A stretch of DNA of 64,000 nt from Aequorivita viscosa (lineage in GTDB: Bacteria > Bacteroidota > Bacteroidia > Flavobacteriales > Flavobacteriaceae). Below, piece after piece: positions 52,186-62,157 of this stretch. How positions within the stretch are numbered: the first letter of the stretch is position 1; each line of letters begins with the position of its first letter. Where the stretch lies: assembly GCF_900106795.1 (NCBI RefSeq), contig NZ_FNNS01000009.1, positions 62,001 to 126,000 of the forward strand, written 5' to 3'. Position numbers and translations under genes: made by a program. The notes below the pieces were generated by a model. It ran no database searches and was not told the origin of the DNA. It saw nothing but the letters and a program-made list of their open reading frames with translations.

Positions 52186-55100
52186 ATGAAAAAAATTACA
52201 TTACTGATTCTATTTGGACTTCTGAGTACTTGGGCGAATTTTGCTCAAGTTATTGTAGGAAGCCAAAACGGCACTACGAATGCCATGCCAATTAGCAGTT
52301 GTTTTGCCTATTCTTATAGCCAACAGCTGATTTATCAAAGTGATATCAATTCTACTGCTGGAGATATTACTTCTATCTCGTTTTATTTTGATAGAACAAC
52401 GTCTACAACCAATAGCAATAGTGCTGGATGGACAGTTTATTTAGGTCATACTACAAAAACTCAGTTTTCAAATAACGACGATTGGTTGCCGTTCGCAGAG
52501 TTAACTGAAGTTTATACAGGAACAGTGACATATCCAGCTGAAGGAAATCAAATGCTTATAACCTTTGATACCCCATTTCCTTACAATAATGTAGACAATC
52601 TTGTTGTTGCTGTTGATGAAAATCAACCAGGATTTGATTGTACTAATTATTTTGGAAAAACTGGAGCTATGGGTTCTGGAAGAAGTATTTACTTCCGAAG
52701 TGATACCGATAACCCTGACCCTGCTGCGCCTCCAACAGCGCAAGCAAGAACAAACTTTATTAATAATGTTATTTTAGGAGGGCTTCAAGAAGCTTGTCCA
52801 AGACCATCTAACCTTACTATAACAGGAGGAACGGATACTACTGCAGATTTAAATTGGGCAGAAAATGGTGTGGCTACAGAATGGGAAGTGGTGTACGGCG
52901 TTGCAGGTTTTAATCCGAATACTGAAGGAACAATAATTCTCGATGACGATGGTACTCCTGGACTTACAGTAACAGGTCTAAGTGCAAATACACTTTATGA
53001 TTTTTATGTTCGTGCAATTTGTGGAGTGGGAGAACAAAGTGCTCTTGTAGGCCCTGTTGCTTATAATACTAGTTGTGGTATTTCGTCTCCTCCATTTACT
53101 GAAGGTTTCGAAACTTCGTTTACAGATCAGCAACCGCTTGGAGGATGTTGGTCACAGAGTTCTGTAACAGGCGCAAATGAATGGATTACAAATAATACGT
53201 TAACTAATTATAACCGTGGGCCACGAAGTGGAGGTTGGAATATCTATTTGCGATATGGTAATGAAGATTGGATATTTTATCCTTTAAGCCTTACAGGAGG
53301 TACTTCTTACGAACTTCGTTTTTATGCAAGACAAGATAGCGCTAATGGTGCCAATGCAAGTGTTGCCGCTGCCTTTGGATTGACAGATACTCCTGCAGGG
53401 ATGACAAATACTATCCTTCCGTCAACTCCTGTGATTAATGGTGACTATCAAGAGTTTTCTGAATTCTTTACACCAACAGATACTGGGATCTATTATATTG
53501 GTATAAAAGGACAAATAAGTTCAAGTCCTTGGTATCTTTCAATAGACGATATTAGCGTTGAAGAAGCTGCTGGATGTTTACGCCCAGGAGCTCTTGCAGT
53601 TGGAACAGTTACAGACACAACAGCAGAGGTGAGCTGGACTCCAAACGGACCTGCTACAGAGTGGAATGTTATTTATGGAATAGCAGGTTTTGATCCGTTA
53701 ACAGAAGGAACAACAGTTACAGTAAGTGATGATCCACAAACTACCCTTACAGGTTTAACAATAGATACGGGCTATGAATTTTATGTTCGATCTATTTGTG
53801 CGCCAGGCGATGAGAGTACACTTTCTTCATCAAAATATTTCTATACTGGATATTGCGAGTATACATCTACTACGACTAGCTACTATATAAATAACTTCTC
53901 TACAACAGATGGTGGGCAGAATATTACAAATTTGAACTCTGGGTTGTCTCCAGGAGGATATGGTAATTTTACCGATAAGATAGTGGCGGCTTGGGCTGAT
54001 GGAAGTTTTGATTTTGATGTTAGCTATGGTAGCTCTTCAACATCTAGTTTCGGATTTAACATGTGGATTGATTATAACGGAAACATGGAGTTTGAGGAGT
54101 CTGAAAAAGTTCATGCGTCCGGTGGCTATAGCACTGGTGAACAAGGTACTATTACTGTTCCCGCTGGTACTCCAAATGGCAATTATAGAATTAGAATAGT
54201 GGCTGATTGGTTAAATACAAACCCACAGCCTTGCGGTACCTCATCATACGGTGAAGCTGAAGATTATACGCTTATGGTGATAGATCAACCTACTTGTATG
54301 CCGGTTAGTGATTTAGTAGTTACTTCACTTACACACGAAAGTGCCGTTGTTGCTTGGACTCCTTATGGGGCTGAGACAGAATGGGAAGTGATATACGGAC
54401 TAACAGATTTTGACCCGCTTACGGCAGGAACTTCAATTCCAGTTCTAACGACTCCTGAAGCAACACTTTCTGGTTTAGACCCTAATACTACCTACGATTT
54501 TTATGTAAAAGCGATATGTAGCCCTACAGATGAGAGTTACTTGGCAGGTCCTATGAGTTTTACAACTTCGTGTGTGCCAGCAAGTATTCCTTTTAACGAA
54601 GGTTTTGAAACAGGTTATACTCACGATCAGCCACTCGCTGGATGTTGGTCACAAGCCTCTATTACAGGAGGAAATCCTTGGACTTTAAACAATACGTTTA
54701 CTACGTATAATCGTACTCCTAATACTGGAGATTGGAACGTAACATTACGATACGGAAACGAAGATTGGATGTTCTATCCGCTTGATCTTACAGGAGGAAC
54801 TACTTATATGTTAACCTTTTATGCTAGACAGGATAGTGCCAATGGTGCTAATGCAAGTATTTTAGCTGCATATGGAACGGTTGATAACGCAGCAGCAATG
54901 ACAAATGCCATTGTGCCTTCAACTCCTTTGGTCAATGGAAACTATCAAGAATTTTCTGAATTCTTTACCCCTGCAACTTCTGGTGTGTATTACTTAGGAA
55001 TTAAAGGTACTATTAGCGGAAGTCCTTGGTATATTTCCTTAGACGATATTAGCGTAGAAGAAGCTAGTGGATGTCTGCGTCCTGGTGCTTTAACAGTCGG

Positions 55101-57093
55101 AGAGGTTACTGAAACCACAGCTGTTGTGAGCTGGACTGAAAACGGTTCGGCAACAGAATGGAATGTTGTATACGGTGAAGCAGGTTTTGATCCAGAAACT
55201 GAAGGAACTACTGTTGTTGTAAATGGCACTCCAGAAACAACTCTTACAGGGTTAATTAGCGATACTGGATACGAATTTTATGTACGTGCAATTTGTGGTG
55301 CAGGTGATGAAAGTACGCTTTCTGCGGCTAAATATTTCTTTACAGGGTATTGCCAGTATACTTCAACTTCGACGTCTTACTATATCAATAACTTTGAAAC
55401 TACAGAAGCTATCCAGAATGTTAGCAATACCAATTCGGGACTATCGCCAAATGGTTATGGTAACTTTACCGATATGGTTGTAACTACATTCGCAGGTGGA
55501 AGCTTTGACTTTAGCGCTAGTTACGCTGGAACTTCTACTTATGGATTTAACATGTTTATCGATTACAACGGAAACATGGAATTTGAAGCTTCTGAAAGAG
55601 TGTATGCTTCTGGAGGTTATTTCTCAAGTGCTCAAGGTACTATTACTGTGCCTATGGATGTTGCAAATGGTAACTATAGAATTAGAATTATAGCTGATTT
55701 CTTAAACACAAACCCTCAGCCTTGTGGTACTTCTGCTTACGGAGAAGCTGAAGATTATACCTTAATGATTATTGATACCCCTAGTTGTATGCCTCCAAGA
55801 GGTGTTGCTGTAATTGGCGTTACAGAAACTACTGCCGATGTAAGTTGGACTCCTTGGGGAACTGAAACAGAATGGGATATTATTTTTGGAGCTCCAGGAT
55901 TTGATCCAGAAACTGAAGGAACAATACAAAACCATACAGGTGGTGTGGCTGAAGCAACTATCACTGGTTTAACAGCTAGTACCGAATACGAATTCTACGT
56001 GAGAGGTGTTTGTGGTGTCGACGATGTTAGTATTTGGACAGGTCCAGGTTACTTCGTTACCGAATGTGTTGTTTTGAACATTCCTTATATGTTAGATTTT
56101 GAAGGAGCAACTCCTCCAAACTTGCCAATTTGTACAAGTACTGAAGCTATAGGTAACAGTAGTAGTTGGGAAACTTCATATGTTAACCAAAGCGGATTTA
56201 CCGGTAAAGCGTTACGTTACAAATGGTCACAAAATGATGCAAACACTTGGTTCTATACGCAAGGTCTAAATCTTACAGCTGGAATTGAATATAAAATCTC
56301 GTATAAGTACGGTAATAGCGATAACGGTTTCACTGAAAAAATGAAAGTAGCCTATGGCGGTGCTCCAGGTGCTACCTATATGACCAATGAACTGGCTGAT
56401 TATACAGAAATTAATACAGGAGAACCAACCGAGGAGTCAATAATATTTATGGCTCCTGAAGATGGAGTATACTACTTTGGTTTCCATGCGTATTCATCTG
56501 CAGATCAATTCTACTTATTTGTAGATAATATTCATATTGGCTTTGCGGCCGAATGTGATGTTGTAACCGATATAGAAGTTGTAGAGATTACGGATGAATC
56601 TGTTACAGTGTCTTGGACAGAGTCTGATACTGCTTCCGATGGTTACACTGTAGATGTGTATCTTGCAGGTGCAAATCCGAATCTAGACACACCAGTGGCT
56701 ACTGAAACTGTTCCTGTGGGTACTTCTAGTGCTACAGTTACTGGTTTAATGCCAGATACAGCTTATGATGTTTATGTTACTTCAGATTGTGGTGAAGGAA
56801 ATGTGATAAGAAGTCAAGCAATAGGCTTTTCAACTGCTGTTGTTGGAATTGGCAGTAATAATTTAGTGAAAATAACTTATTTCCCAAATCCAGTAAAAGA
56901 GCAATTGACCATAACTGCTGCTAAATCGATTGAGAGTGTAATTGTTTATAATCTTTTAGGTCAAACTGTAATGCAGGTTGAGCCAAGAAACGTAAATGTT
57001 GTATTAGATATGTCAGCTTTGCCAACTGGAACTTATGTTCTTCAGGCAAACGTTGTGGATGCTTCTTCCACTTTCAAAATTGTGAAAGAGTAA
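52186..57093 (+). CDS. Large modular T9SS-secreted protein with fn3 and GEVED domains
   Basis: 1635 aa, signal peptide to about residue 21 (LLSTWANFAQ). Order: an N-terminal beta domain (22-200); fibronectin type III repeat; an adhesin-like domain (GNEDWIFYPLSLTGGT); fn3; GEVED domain (FGFNMWIDYNGNMEFEESEK); fn3; then the same adhesin/fn3/GEVED/fn3 set again; a further adhesin-like domain; a last fn3; and a T9SS tail (ITYFPNPVKEQLTI, VIVYNLLGQTV, ending STFKIVKE). The DYNGNMEFE loop could bind calcium. It probably forms a surface fibre or adhesin that sticks to cells or polymers. A promoter lies about 165 nt upstream of the ATG. Confidence 0.88.
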   Translation: MKKITLLILFGLLSTWANFAQVIVGSQNGTTNAMPISSCFAYSYSQQLIYQSDINSTAGDITSISFYFDRTTSTTNSNSAGWTVYLGHTTKTQFSNNDDWLPFAELTEVYTGTVTYPAEGNQMLITFDTPFPYNNVDNLVVAVDENQPGFDCTNYFGKTGAMGSGRSIYFRSDTDNPDPAAPPTAQARTNFINNVILGGLQEACPRPSNLTITGGTDTTADLNWAENGVATEWEVVYGVAGFNPNTEGTIILDDDGTPGLTVTGLSANTLYDFYVRAICGVGEQSALVGPVAYNTSCGISSPPFTEGFETSFTDQQPLGGCWSQSSVTGANEWITNNTLTNYNRGPRSGGWNIYLRYGNEDWIFYPLSLTGGTSYELRFYARQDSANGANASVAAAFGLTDTPAGMTNTILPSTPVINGDYQEFSEFFTPTDTGIYYIGIKGQISSSPWYLSIDDISVEEAAGCLRPGALAVGTVTDTTAEVSWTPNGPATEWNVIYGIAGFDPLTEGTTVTVSDDPQTTLTGLTIDTGYEFYVRSICAPGDESTLSSSKYFYTGYCEYTSTTTSYYINNFSTTDGGQNITNLNSGLSPGGYGNFTDKIVAAWADGSFDFDVSYGSSSTSSFGFNMWIDYNGNMEFEESEKVHASGGYSTGEQGTITVPAGTPNGNYRIRIVADWLNTNPQPCGTSSYGEAEDYTLMVIDQPTCMPVSDLVVTSLTHESAVVAWTPYGAETEWEVIYGLTDFDPLTAGTSIPVLTTPEATLSGLDPNTTYDFYVKAICSPTDESYLAGPMSFTTSCVPASIPFNEGFETGYTHDQPLAGCWSQASITGGNPWTLNNTFTTYNRTPNTGDWNVTLRYGNEDWMFYPLDLTGGTTYMLTFYARQDSANGANASILAAYGTVDNAAAMTNAIVPSTPLVNGNYQEFSEFFTPATSGVYYLGIKGTISGSPWYISLDDISVEEASGCLRPGALTVGEVTETTAVVSWTENGSATEWNVVYGEAGFDPETEGTTVVVNGTPETTLTGLISDTGYEFYVRAICGAGDESTLSAAKYFFTGYCQYTSTSTSYYINNFETTEAIQNVSNTNSGLSPNGYGNFTDMVVTTFAGGSFDFSASYAGTSTYGFNMFIDYNGNMEFEASERVYASGGYFSSAQGTITVPMDVANGNYRIRIIADFLNTNPQPCGTSAYGEAEDYTLMIIDTPSCMPPRGVAVIGVTETTADVSWTPWGTETEWDIIFGAPGFDPETEGTIQNHTGGVAEATITGLTASTEYEFYVRGVCGVDDVSIWTGPGYFVTECVVLNIPYMLDFEGATPPNLPICTSTEAIGNSSSWETSYVNQSGFTGKALRYKWSQNDANTWFYTQGLNLTAGIEYKISYKYGNSDNGFTEKMKVAYGGAPGATYMTNELADYTEINTGEPTEESIIFMAPEDGVYYFGFHAYSSADQFYLFVDNIHIGFAAECDVVTDIEVVEITDESVTVSWTESDTASDGYTVDVYLAGANPNLDTPVATETVPVGTSSATVTGLMPDTAYDVYVTSDCGEGNVIRSQAIGFSTAVVGIGSNNLVKITYFPNPVKEQLTITAAKSIESVIVYNLLGQTVMQVEPRNVNVVLDMSALPTGTYVLQANVVDASSTFKIVKE
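53068..56055 (+). repeat. Tandem in-frame duplication inside the adhesin gene
   Basis: Two modules of about 1.49 kb each (53068-54563 and 54564-56055) encode the order adhesin-like domain, fn3, GEVED, fn3. Protein blocks such as LRYGNEDW, FYARQDSANGANAS, EFSEFFTP and NPQPCGTS recur at the same spacing, with clear but incomplete identity. Confidence 0.85.
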
Positions 57094-57115
57094 GCTAAGT
57101 AAAATTTGTTTATGT

Positions 57116-57146
57116 AAAAAGAGATCTAGCAATAGGTCTCTTTTTC
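57116..57146 (+). terminator. Terminator of the adhesin gene
   Basis: AAAAAGAGATC pairs with GGTCTCTTTTT (one mismatch or wobble) followed by T-rich sequence, 22 nt after the stop codon. Confidence 0.85.
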
Positions 57147-57157
57147 ATTTTATATCA

Positions 57158-57300
57158 GTATTGTCCGCGAAAAGGAACAAGACCCGCCAGCCTTAAAGTA
57201 ATCAATCGGGCAGGAAAGGCACGTTCGGGCGGACCACTGTCGTTACAAGAACCAAGCCTGCCCGTCGGCGAACCGGGATCCAAGATTAAATTGTAAAACA
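57158..57300. repeat. GC-rich mosaic intergenic repeat, copy 2
   Basis: Same flanks as 16491-16600 (TATTGTCCGCGAAAAGGAAC at the left; CCTGCCCGTCGGCGAA and ATTGTAAAA at the right) with a longer, different centre. Inside, GGGCAGG (57208-57214) and CCTGCCC (57257-57263) are inverted repeats. GC content is visibly above the local background. Confidence 0.6.
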
Positions 57301-57604
57301 CCGAAAATGTGTCTTTTAGTTTTTAAAGATTGAAATAAGTGATCTATCGAAATTGTTATTTGCTTTTTCTACGATGGTCAAACTGGGTCTTTTTCAATAT
57401 TGTCAAGGTTTTTAGTGTTATAGTCTTTTTTTATTTATTACATCTAATAATTTAAAAGCCAAATGATAAAGATTTATCTACCTTGTTTTCTATATTTGTC
57501 CCTTTATAGCTTGATGGGTGAATTAGTAACAGTTCTTTATTAGTAATGGATAGAGTTGTTGTTTTAATCTGCTGTTTTTTAAGCTAAAGAAAACTAACCA
57601 ATCA
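57301..57604. other. Intergenic region before cysQ, nothing recognised
   Basis: 304 bp, AT-rich, without a supported ORF or clear promoter. Confidence 0.4.
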
Positions 57605-58405
57605 ATGAAATTATACTTAACAGTGGCACTTGAAGCCGCATTAAAAGCCGGAATTGAAATTTTAAAAGTTTATGGAACCGATTTTAATGTCGAAATTAAA
57701 GGAGATGATTCCCCGTTAACTCTTGCGGATAATAATGCGAACGACGTTATTAATTCTTACCTTAGACCTACTAATATTCCAATTATAAGCGAGGAGAATA
57801 GACAGTTGCCTTATGTTGATAGAAAAAGTTGGAACCGTTGTTGGATTGTAGATCCACTAGATGGTACTAAAGAATTTATTAAACGTAATGGAGAGTTTAC
57901 TGTCAATATCGCTCTTGTTGAAGAAGGTGTGCCTGTGCTTGGAGTAATTTACGTTCCCGTTTCGAAAACACTATACTTTACTTCGATAGATAAAACTTCC
58001 AAAAAAATCACCCTAGATTCAGAGGACGTTTCCGTTGAGGAAATTTATGAAAAGGCATTTCAAATTACTCCGCAACCCATTATTGATGTCGTTAAGGTTG
58101 TAGGTAGTCGGTCACATTTAAACGAAGATACCGAAAGGTTTATATCGAAGATTGAAGAAAAGAACAAAGTAGAGATAGTTTCCATGGGAAGCTCTCTAAA
58201 GTTTTGCATGGTCGCAGAAGGCCTTGCTCATATCTATCCCCGTTTTGCCCCCACAATGGAATGGGACACTGCAGCAGGACATGCTATTTGTAGAGCTGTA
58301 GGAGTAGAAGTAGTAGATCAAGCTACTGGAACCCAAATGAAATACAATAAACCAAATTTACTTAACAATCATTTTATGGTAGGAAGTGCGATTAACGTTG
58401 TTTAA
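57605..58405 (+). CDS. cysQ: 3'(2'),5'-bisphosphate nucleotidase CysQ
   Basis: 266 aa, inositol-monophosphatase superfamily. Metal site: EEN near residue 65 in IISEENRQL, and DPLDGTKEFIKRNGEFTVNIAL; C-terminal FAPTMEWDTAAGHAICRAVG carries the WDxA motif. It splits 3'-phosphoadenosine 5'-phosphate (PAP) to AMP, removing the by-product of sulfotransfer or PAPS reduction. It heads a set with cysC, cysD and cysN about 3.1 kb downstream, and UDP-sugar genes in between, so recycling of PAP from polysaccharide sulfation is a likely use. Confidence 0.93.
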   Translation: MKLYLTVALEAALKAGIEILKVYGTDFNVEIKGDDSPLTLADNNANDVINSYLRPTNIPIISEENRQLPYVDRKSWNRCWIVDPLDGTKEFIKRNGEFTVNIALVEEGVPVLGVIYVPVSKTLYFTSIDKTSKKITLDSEDVSVEEIYEKAFQITPQPIIDVVKVVGSRSHLNEDTERFISKIEEKNKVEIVSMGSSLKFCMVAEGLAHIYPRFAPTMEWDTAAGHAICRAVGVEVVDQATGTQMKYNKPNLLNNHFMVGSAINVV

Positions 58406-58584
58406 TCGTCTTCTGCTTTATAATAGATGGATGTAATTGGGTTTGGCTAAGAATATTTTAGTAAATCGCGTTTAGTATTTTTCCTTACTGCTTAATTTTG
58501 CAGTTTTGTGAAATTTTGACCGATTATTAAAGGCAATAAGTTTTAAATGAAAATTATAAATAATTAATAAACGATACTTCAACA

Positions 58585-59910
58585 ATGAGTGATGTGAATT
58601 CTGAAATTAAAATAGCTGTAATAGGTCTTGGATATGTAGGTTTACCTTTGGCTAGGCTATTCGCAACCAAATATCCTGTAATAGGCTTTGATATAAACAG
58701 AGGACGGGTAGAAGAACTGCAAAAAGGTCATGATAGTACAAAAGAAGTTGATGACGATGTGTTACAAGATGTTTTAATTACATCTAATCCTTTGAGGTCT
58801 TGCTCACTTGAAGAGTCAAAGGCGCCAATGACAAAAGGCTTATTTTGTACTTCCGATATAATGGATATCCAAGAGTGTAATTACTTTGTTGTTACAGTGC
58901 CAACCCCTGTTGATAAAAATAGACGTCCTATTTTAACTCCTTTGTATGCTGCCAGCGAAACCGTGGGTAAAGTTTTAAAGAAAGACGATATTGTAATTTA
59001 TGAGTCTACTGTGTATCCTGGAGTAACAGAAGATGAGTGTGTTCCAGTTTTAGAAAGAGCTAGTAATCTTCGTTTTAATGAGGATTTCTTTGTAGGATAC
59101 TCTCCTGAGCGTATTAACCCTGGAGATAAAGAGCATACTGTCGATAAAATCCTTAAAGTTACTGCAGGTTCTACCCCTGAAGCTGCAAAAAAAGTTGATC
59201 ACATTTATTCTTCCGTTATTACAGCAGGCACCTATTTAGCTCCAAGTATTAAAGTAGCAGAAGCTGCAAAGGTTATTGAGAATTCTCAACGAGATATTAA
59301 TATAGCTTTTGTGAATGAGCTAGCTAAAATATTTAACTTAATGGAAATTGATACCCTTGCTGTCTTAGAAGCTGCGGGTACTAAATGGAACTTTTTACCA
59401 TTTAGGCCAGGTCTTGTAGGTGGTCACTGTATTGGGGTTGATCCGTACTATTTGGCTCAAAAGGCGCAAGAATGTGGTTACCACCCTGAAATTATTTTAG
59501 CAGGACGCCGCCTGAATGATTCCATGGGAGAATATGTTGCTTCTCAAGTTGTAAAATGTATGATTAAAAAAGGAGTTTCTATAAACGGTGCTGAAGTTTT
59601 AATGCTAGGAATAACCTTTAAAGAAAATTGCCCAGATGTGCGTAATACTAAAATAGTTGATGTTATTGCTGCTTTAGAAGATTATGGGGTGAAAGTGAAA
59701 GTGTATGACCCATGGGCAAATAGCGAAGAAGTGCTTCATGAATACAATATTGTTTGTGATAATGAACTGCCTGCCATTAAATTTGATGGAATTGTTTTAG
59801 GGGTGGCGCATAACGAATTTTTAGACTTGGATTTAAGTGGTCTGAAAAACGATGTAACCATTGTCTACGATGTTAAAGGTGTTTTAAGTGATGCCGACGG
59901 TAGGCTTTAA
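58585..59910 (+). CDS. UDP-N-acetylhexosamine / UDP-sugar 6-dehydrogenase (TviB/WbpO-like)
   Basis: 441 aa. Rossmann VIGLGYVGLPLARLFA, then YESTVYPGVTEDE, VGYSPERINPGDKEH, and the catalytic Cys in LVGGHCIGVDPYYLAQKAQE, all as in the Vi antigen TviB/WbpO group, which oxidises UDP-GalNAc or UDP-GlcNAc to the uronic acid with NAD+. Gives acidic sugars for capsule or O-antigen. A -7 box TAATTTTG lies at 58493-58500. It is 96 nt before the epimerase gene. Confidence 0.92.
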   Translation: MSDVNSEIKIAVIGLGYVGLPLARLFATKYPVIGFDINRGRVEELQKGHDSTKEVDDDVLQDVLITSNPLRSCSLEESKAPMTKGLFCTSDIMDIQECNYFVVTVPTPVDKNRRPILTPLYAASETVGKVLKKDDIVIYESTVYPGVTEDECVPVLERASNLRFNEDFFVGYSPERINPGDKEHTVDKILKVTAGSTPEAAKKVDHIYSSVITAGTYLAPSIKVAEAAKVIENSQRDINIAFVNELAKIFNLMEIDTLAVLEAAGTKWNFLPFRPGLVGGHCIGVDPYYLAQKAQECGYHPEIILAGRRLNDSMGEYVASQVVKCMIKKGVSINGAEVLMLGITFKENCPDVRNTKIVDVIAALEDYGVKVKVYDPWANSEEVLHEYNIVCDNELPAIKFDGIVLGVAHNEFLDLDLSGLKNDVTIVYDVKGVLSDADGRL

Positions 59911-60006
59911 CTAAAAAAGTGGAAAGTGTGATTGCTTTCTCGTTATAATCCCCTTTTTATTTGTACTTCTTTAGTTTTTCAATATTATTTTTAAATAAAA
60001 TCAGTA

Positions 60007-61002
60007 ATGAACTTTGAACAATTTGTAGAATTAAAAAACCAACGAGTTTTGGTGACTGGTGGAGCAGGATTTATAGGCTCTAATCTATGTGAGGTTTTAC
60101 TTGACTTGAACGTAAAAGTTACTTGTCTAGATAACTTCGCAACTGGACACAAACACAATATAGCTCCTTTTCAAAGTCATCCAAATTTTCAACTAATCGA
60201 AGGGGATATTCGTGACCTGAAAACTTGTAACGATGCCTGTAGCGAACAAGATTTTGTTTTGCATCAAGCTGCTCTAGGCTCTGTTCCTAGATCTATAAAT
60301 GATCCAATTACGTCAAACGATGTGAACATTGGTGGATTTCTAAATATGTTAGTTGCAGCTCGAGATGCAAATGTAAAGCGTTTTGTTTATGCTGCTAGTA
60401 GTTCTACTTATGGTGATTCAGAAGCTTTACCTAAGGTGGAAGATAAAATAGGAAAACCATTATCTCCTTATGCTATTACTAAATACGTGAACGAGCTCTA
60501 TGCTCAAGTTTTTCACACAACATACGGTCTTGATACAATAGGTTTACGATATTTTAATGTTTTTGGAAGGCGTCAAGACCCTAATGGTGCATACGCAGCT
60601 GTAATTCCTTTGTTTGTTAAAAAGTTTATGGCTCATGAAAGCCCTGTGATCAACGGGGATGGAAGTTATTCCAGAGACTTTACATACATAGACAATGTGG
60701 TGCAAATGAACCTTTTGTCTATTACAACTAAAAATAAAGAAGCATTAAATCAAGTTTATAATACGGCAGTAGGAGATAGAACTACTTTGGTTCAACTTAC
60801 AAGCCTACTAAAAAAATATTTAAGTGCTTTTGATGACCAAATCAAAGATGTAGAAGTTTTGCACGGTCCAAATCGAAAAGGGGATATTCCTCACTCGTTA
60901 GCTTCTATTACTAAGGCTGAAGAACTGCTGGGATATAAACCTAGTCATACAATTGACAATGGAATTGAACAGGCCGTGGCCTGGTATTGGGAAAATTTAT
61001 AA
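60007..61002 (+). CDS. UDP-sugar 4-epimerase, SDR family (TviC/WbpP-like)
   Basis: 331 aa. Extended SDR: GGAGFIGSNLCEVLL, SSSTYGD, active-site YAITK (YxxxK), FGRRQDPNGAYAAVIPLF. Closest in layout to UDP-GlcNAc 4-epimerase TviC/WbpP, which converts UDP-GlcNAc(A) and UDP-GalNAc(A). With the dehydrogenase upstream it forms the classical pair for UDP-N-acetylgalactosaminuronic acid. Cytoplasmic. Confidence 0.9.
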   Translation: MNFEQFVELKNQRVLVTGGAGFIGSNLCEVLLDLNVKVTCLDNFATGHKHNIAPFQSHPNFQLIEGDIRDLKTCNDACSEQDFVLHQAALGSVPRSINDPITSNDVNIGGFLNMLVAARDANVKRFVYAASSSTYGDSEALPKVEDKIGKPLSPYAITKYVNELYAQVFHTTYGLDTIGLRYFNVFGRRQDPNGAYAAVIPLFVKKFMAHESPVINGDGSYSRDFTYIDNVVQMNLLSITTKNKEALNQVYNTAVGDRTTLVQLTSLLKKYLSAFDDQIKDVEVLHGPNRKGDIPHSLASITKAEELLGYKPSHTIDNGIEQAVAWYWENL

Positions 61003-61135
61003 TGAATGTTTTTTCAAGAATAAATATGGTGATAGAACAACGATGTTTAGTGAAAGACAATTCACAGGCGGCTAGTCATTTGACTGGAGTTAAAGGTGTT
61101 TGCGATTTTTCAAACAATAACTTTTTAGAAAACCA

Positions 61136-61552
61136 ATGTTAGGAAGATCACGAAAACGACATATTGCAAAAACTATAACGTGGCGCTTTGTAGGAACCCT
61201 TGATACAATATTAATATCGTGGTTCATAACTGGGGATCTTTGGGCTGGATTGAAGATTGGTTTTGCCGAAGTTACTACAAAAATGATTTTGTACTACCTT
61301 CACGAACGTGCATGGTTTAAAATAAACTTGACCAAGGCTGGGATTATTAGAGAAAGCAGAGTCAGGCATATCGCTAAAGCGTTAACGTGGAGAACGGTTG
61401 GAACATTAGATACTATGATGCTCTCTTGGATAATAACTGGAAATCCCTTAGCTGGATTAAAAATAGGGCTGTCTGAACTGTTAACAAAAACGATATTGTA
61501 TTATATTCATGAAAGAGTTTGGTACAAAGTTAATTACGGTTTAAAAGATTGA
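61136..61552 (+). CDS. Tandem DUF2061 membrane protein
   Basis: 138 aa formed of two DUF2061 repeats. The first holds RHIAKTITWRFVGTLDTI and the second RHIAKALTWRTVGTLDTM, each followed by WFITG/WIITG and YYLHERAW/YYIHERVW. Each repeat has two predicted helices. Homologous double-repeat proteins occur beside cysC/cysD in other Flavobacteria, so a role in sulfate activation or sulfation is suggested, but the mechanism is unknown. Ends 8 nt before the cysC ATG. Confidence 0.8.
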   Translation: MLGRSRKRHIAKTITWRFVGTLDTILISWFITGDLWAGLKIGFAEVTTKMILYYLHERAWFKINLTKAGIIRESRVRHIAKALTWRTVGTLDTMMLSWIITGNPLAGLKIGLSELLTKTILYYIHERVWYKVNYGLKD

Positions 61553-61560
61553 TAATAAAT

Positions 61561-62157
61561 ATGAACGAAAATATATTTGAACACAACTTCAATATTAAGC
61601 GGGAGAATCGGAGTGTTTTAAAAAAGCATAAGCCTATATTGATATGGTTTACGGGGCTTTCAGGTTCTGGAAAATCTACAGTTGCTAATGCAGTTGAGCA
61701 AACACTTTACAATAAAAATGTTCATACCTATTTATTAGATGGGGATAATGTAAGAAACGGAATTAATTCAAATTTATCATTTTCTCCAGAGGATCGTACA
61801 GAAAATATTCGCAGAATAGGAGAAATCGCCAATTTAATGCTAGATGCAGGATTAGTGGTGTTGGCTTCCTTTGTGTCACCTTATAGAGTTGATCGGGAGA
61901 ACGTGAAAAAAATTGTTGGACCATCTAATTTTGTTGAAGTGTTTGTAAACACGCCTATATCAGAATGTGAACGTCGAGATGTGAAAGGTCTATACAAAAA
62001 AGCGCGGAATGGTGAAATAAAGAACTTTACTGGAGTTAATGCTCCATATGAAGTACCTTTGAATCCCGAAATTGAAATTGACACCACGAAGGAGCGTTTA
62101 GATGATAGTGTCACTATAATCATTAAGCAAGTATTGAAAAAAATTGAAATAACATGA
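61561..62157 (+). CDS. cysC: Adenylyl-sulfate kinase
   Basis: 198 aa from ATG 61561 (MNENIFEHNF); TTG 61549 is a longer alternative. P-loop GLSGSGKST, then LLDGDNVRNGIN, FSPEDRTENIRRIGE, ASFVSPYRVDRE and GVNAPYEVP: the complete kinase set. Makes PAPS from APS and ATP. Starts 8 nt after the DUF2061 stop and overlaps cysD by 4 nt, so the three are one transcript. Confidence 0.96.
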   Translation: MNENIFEHNFNIKRENRSVLKKHKPILIWFTGLSGSGKSTVANAVEQTLYNKNVHTYLLDGDNVRNGINSNLSFSPEDRTENIRRIGEIANLMLDAGLVVLASFVSPYRVDRENVKKIVGPSNFVEVFVNTPISECERRDVKGLYKKARNGEIKNFTGVNAPYEVPLNPEIEIDTTKERLDDSVTIIIKQVLKKIEIT

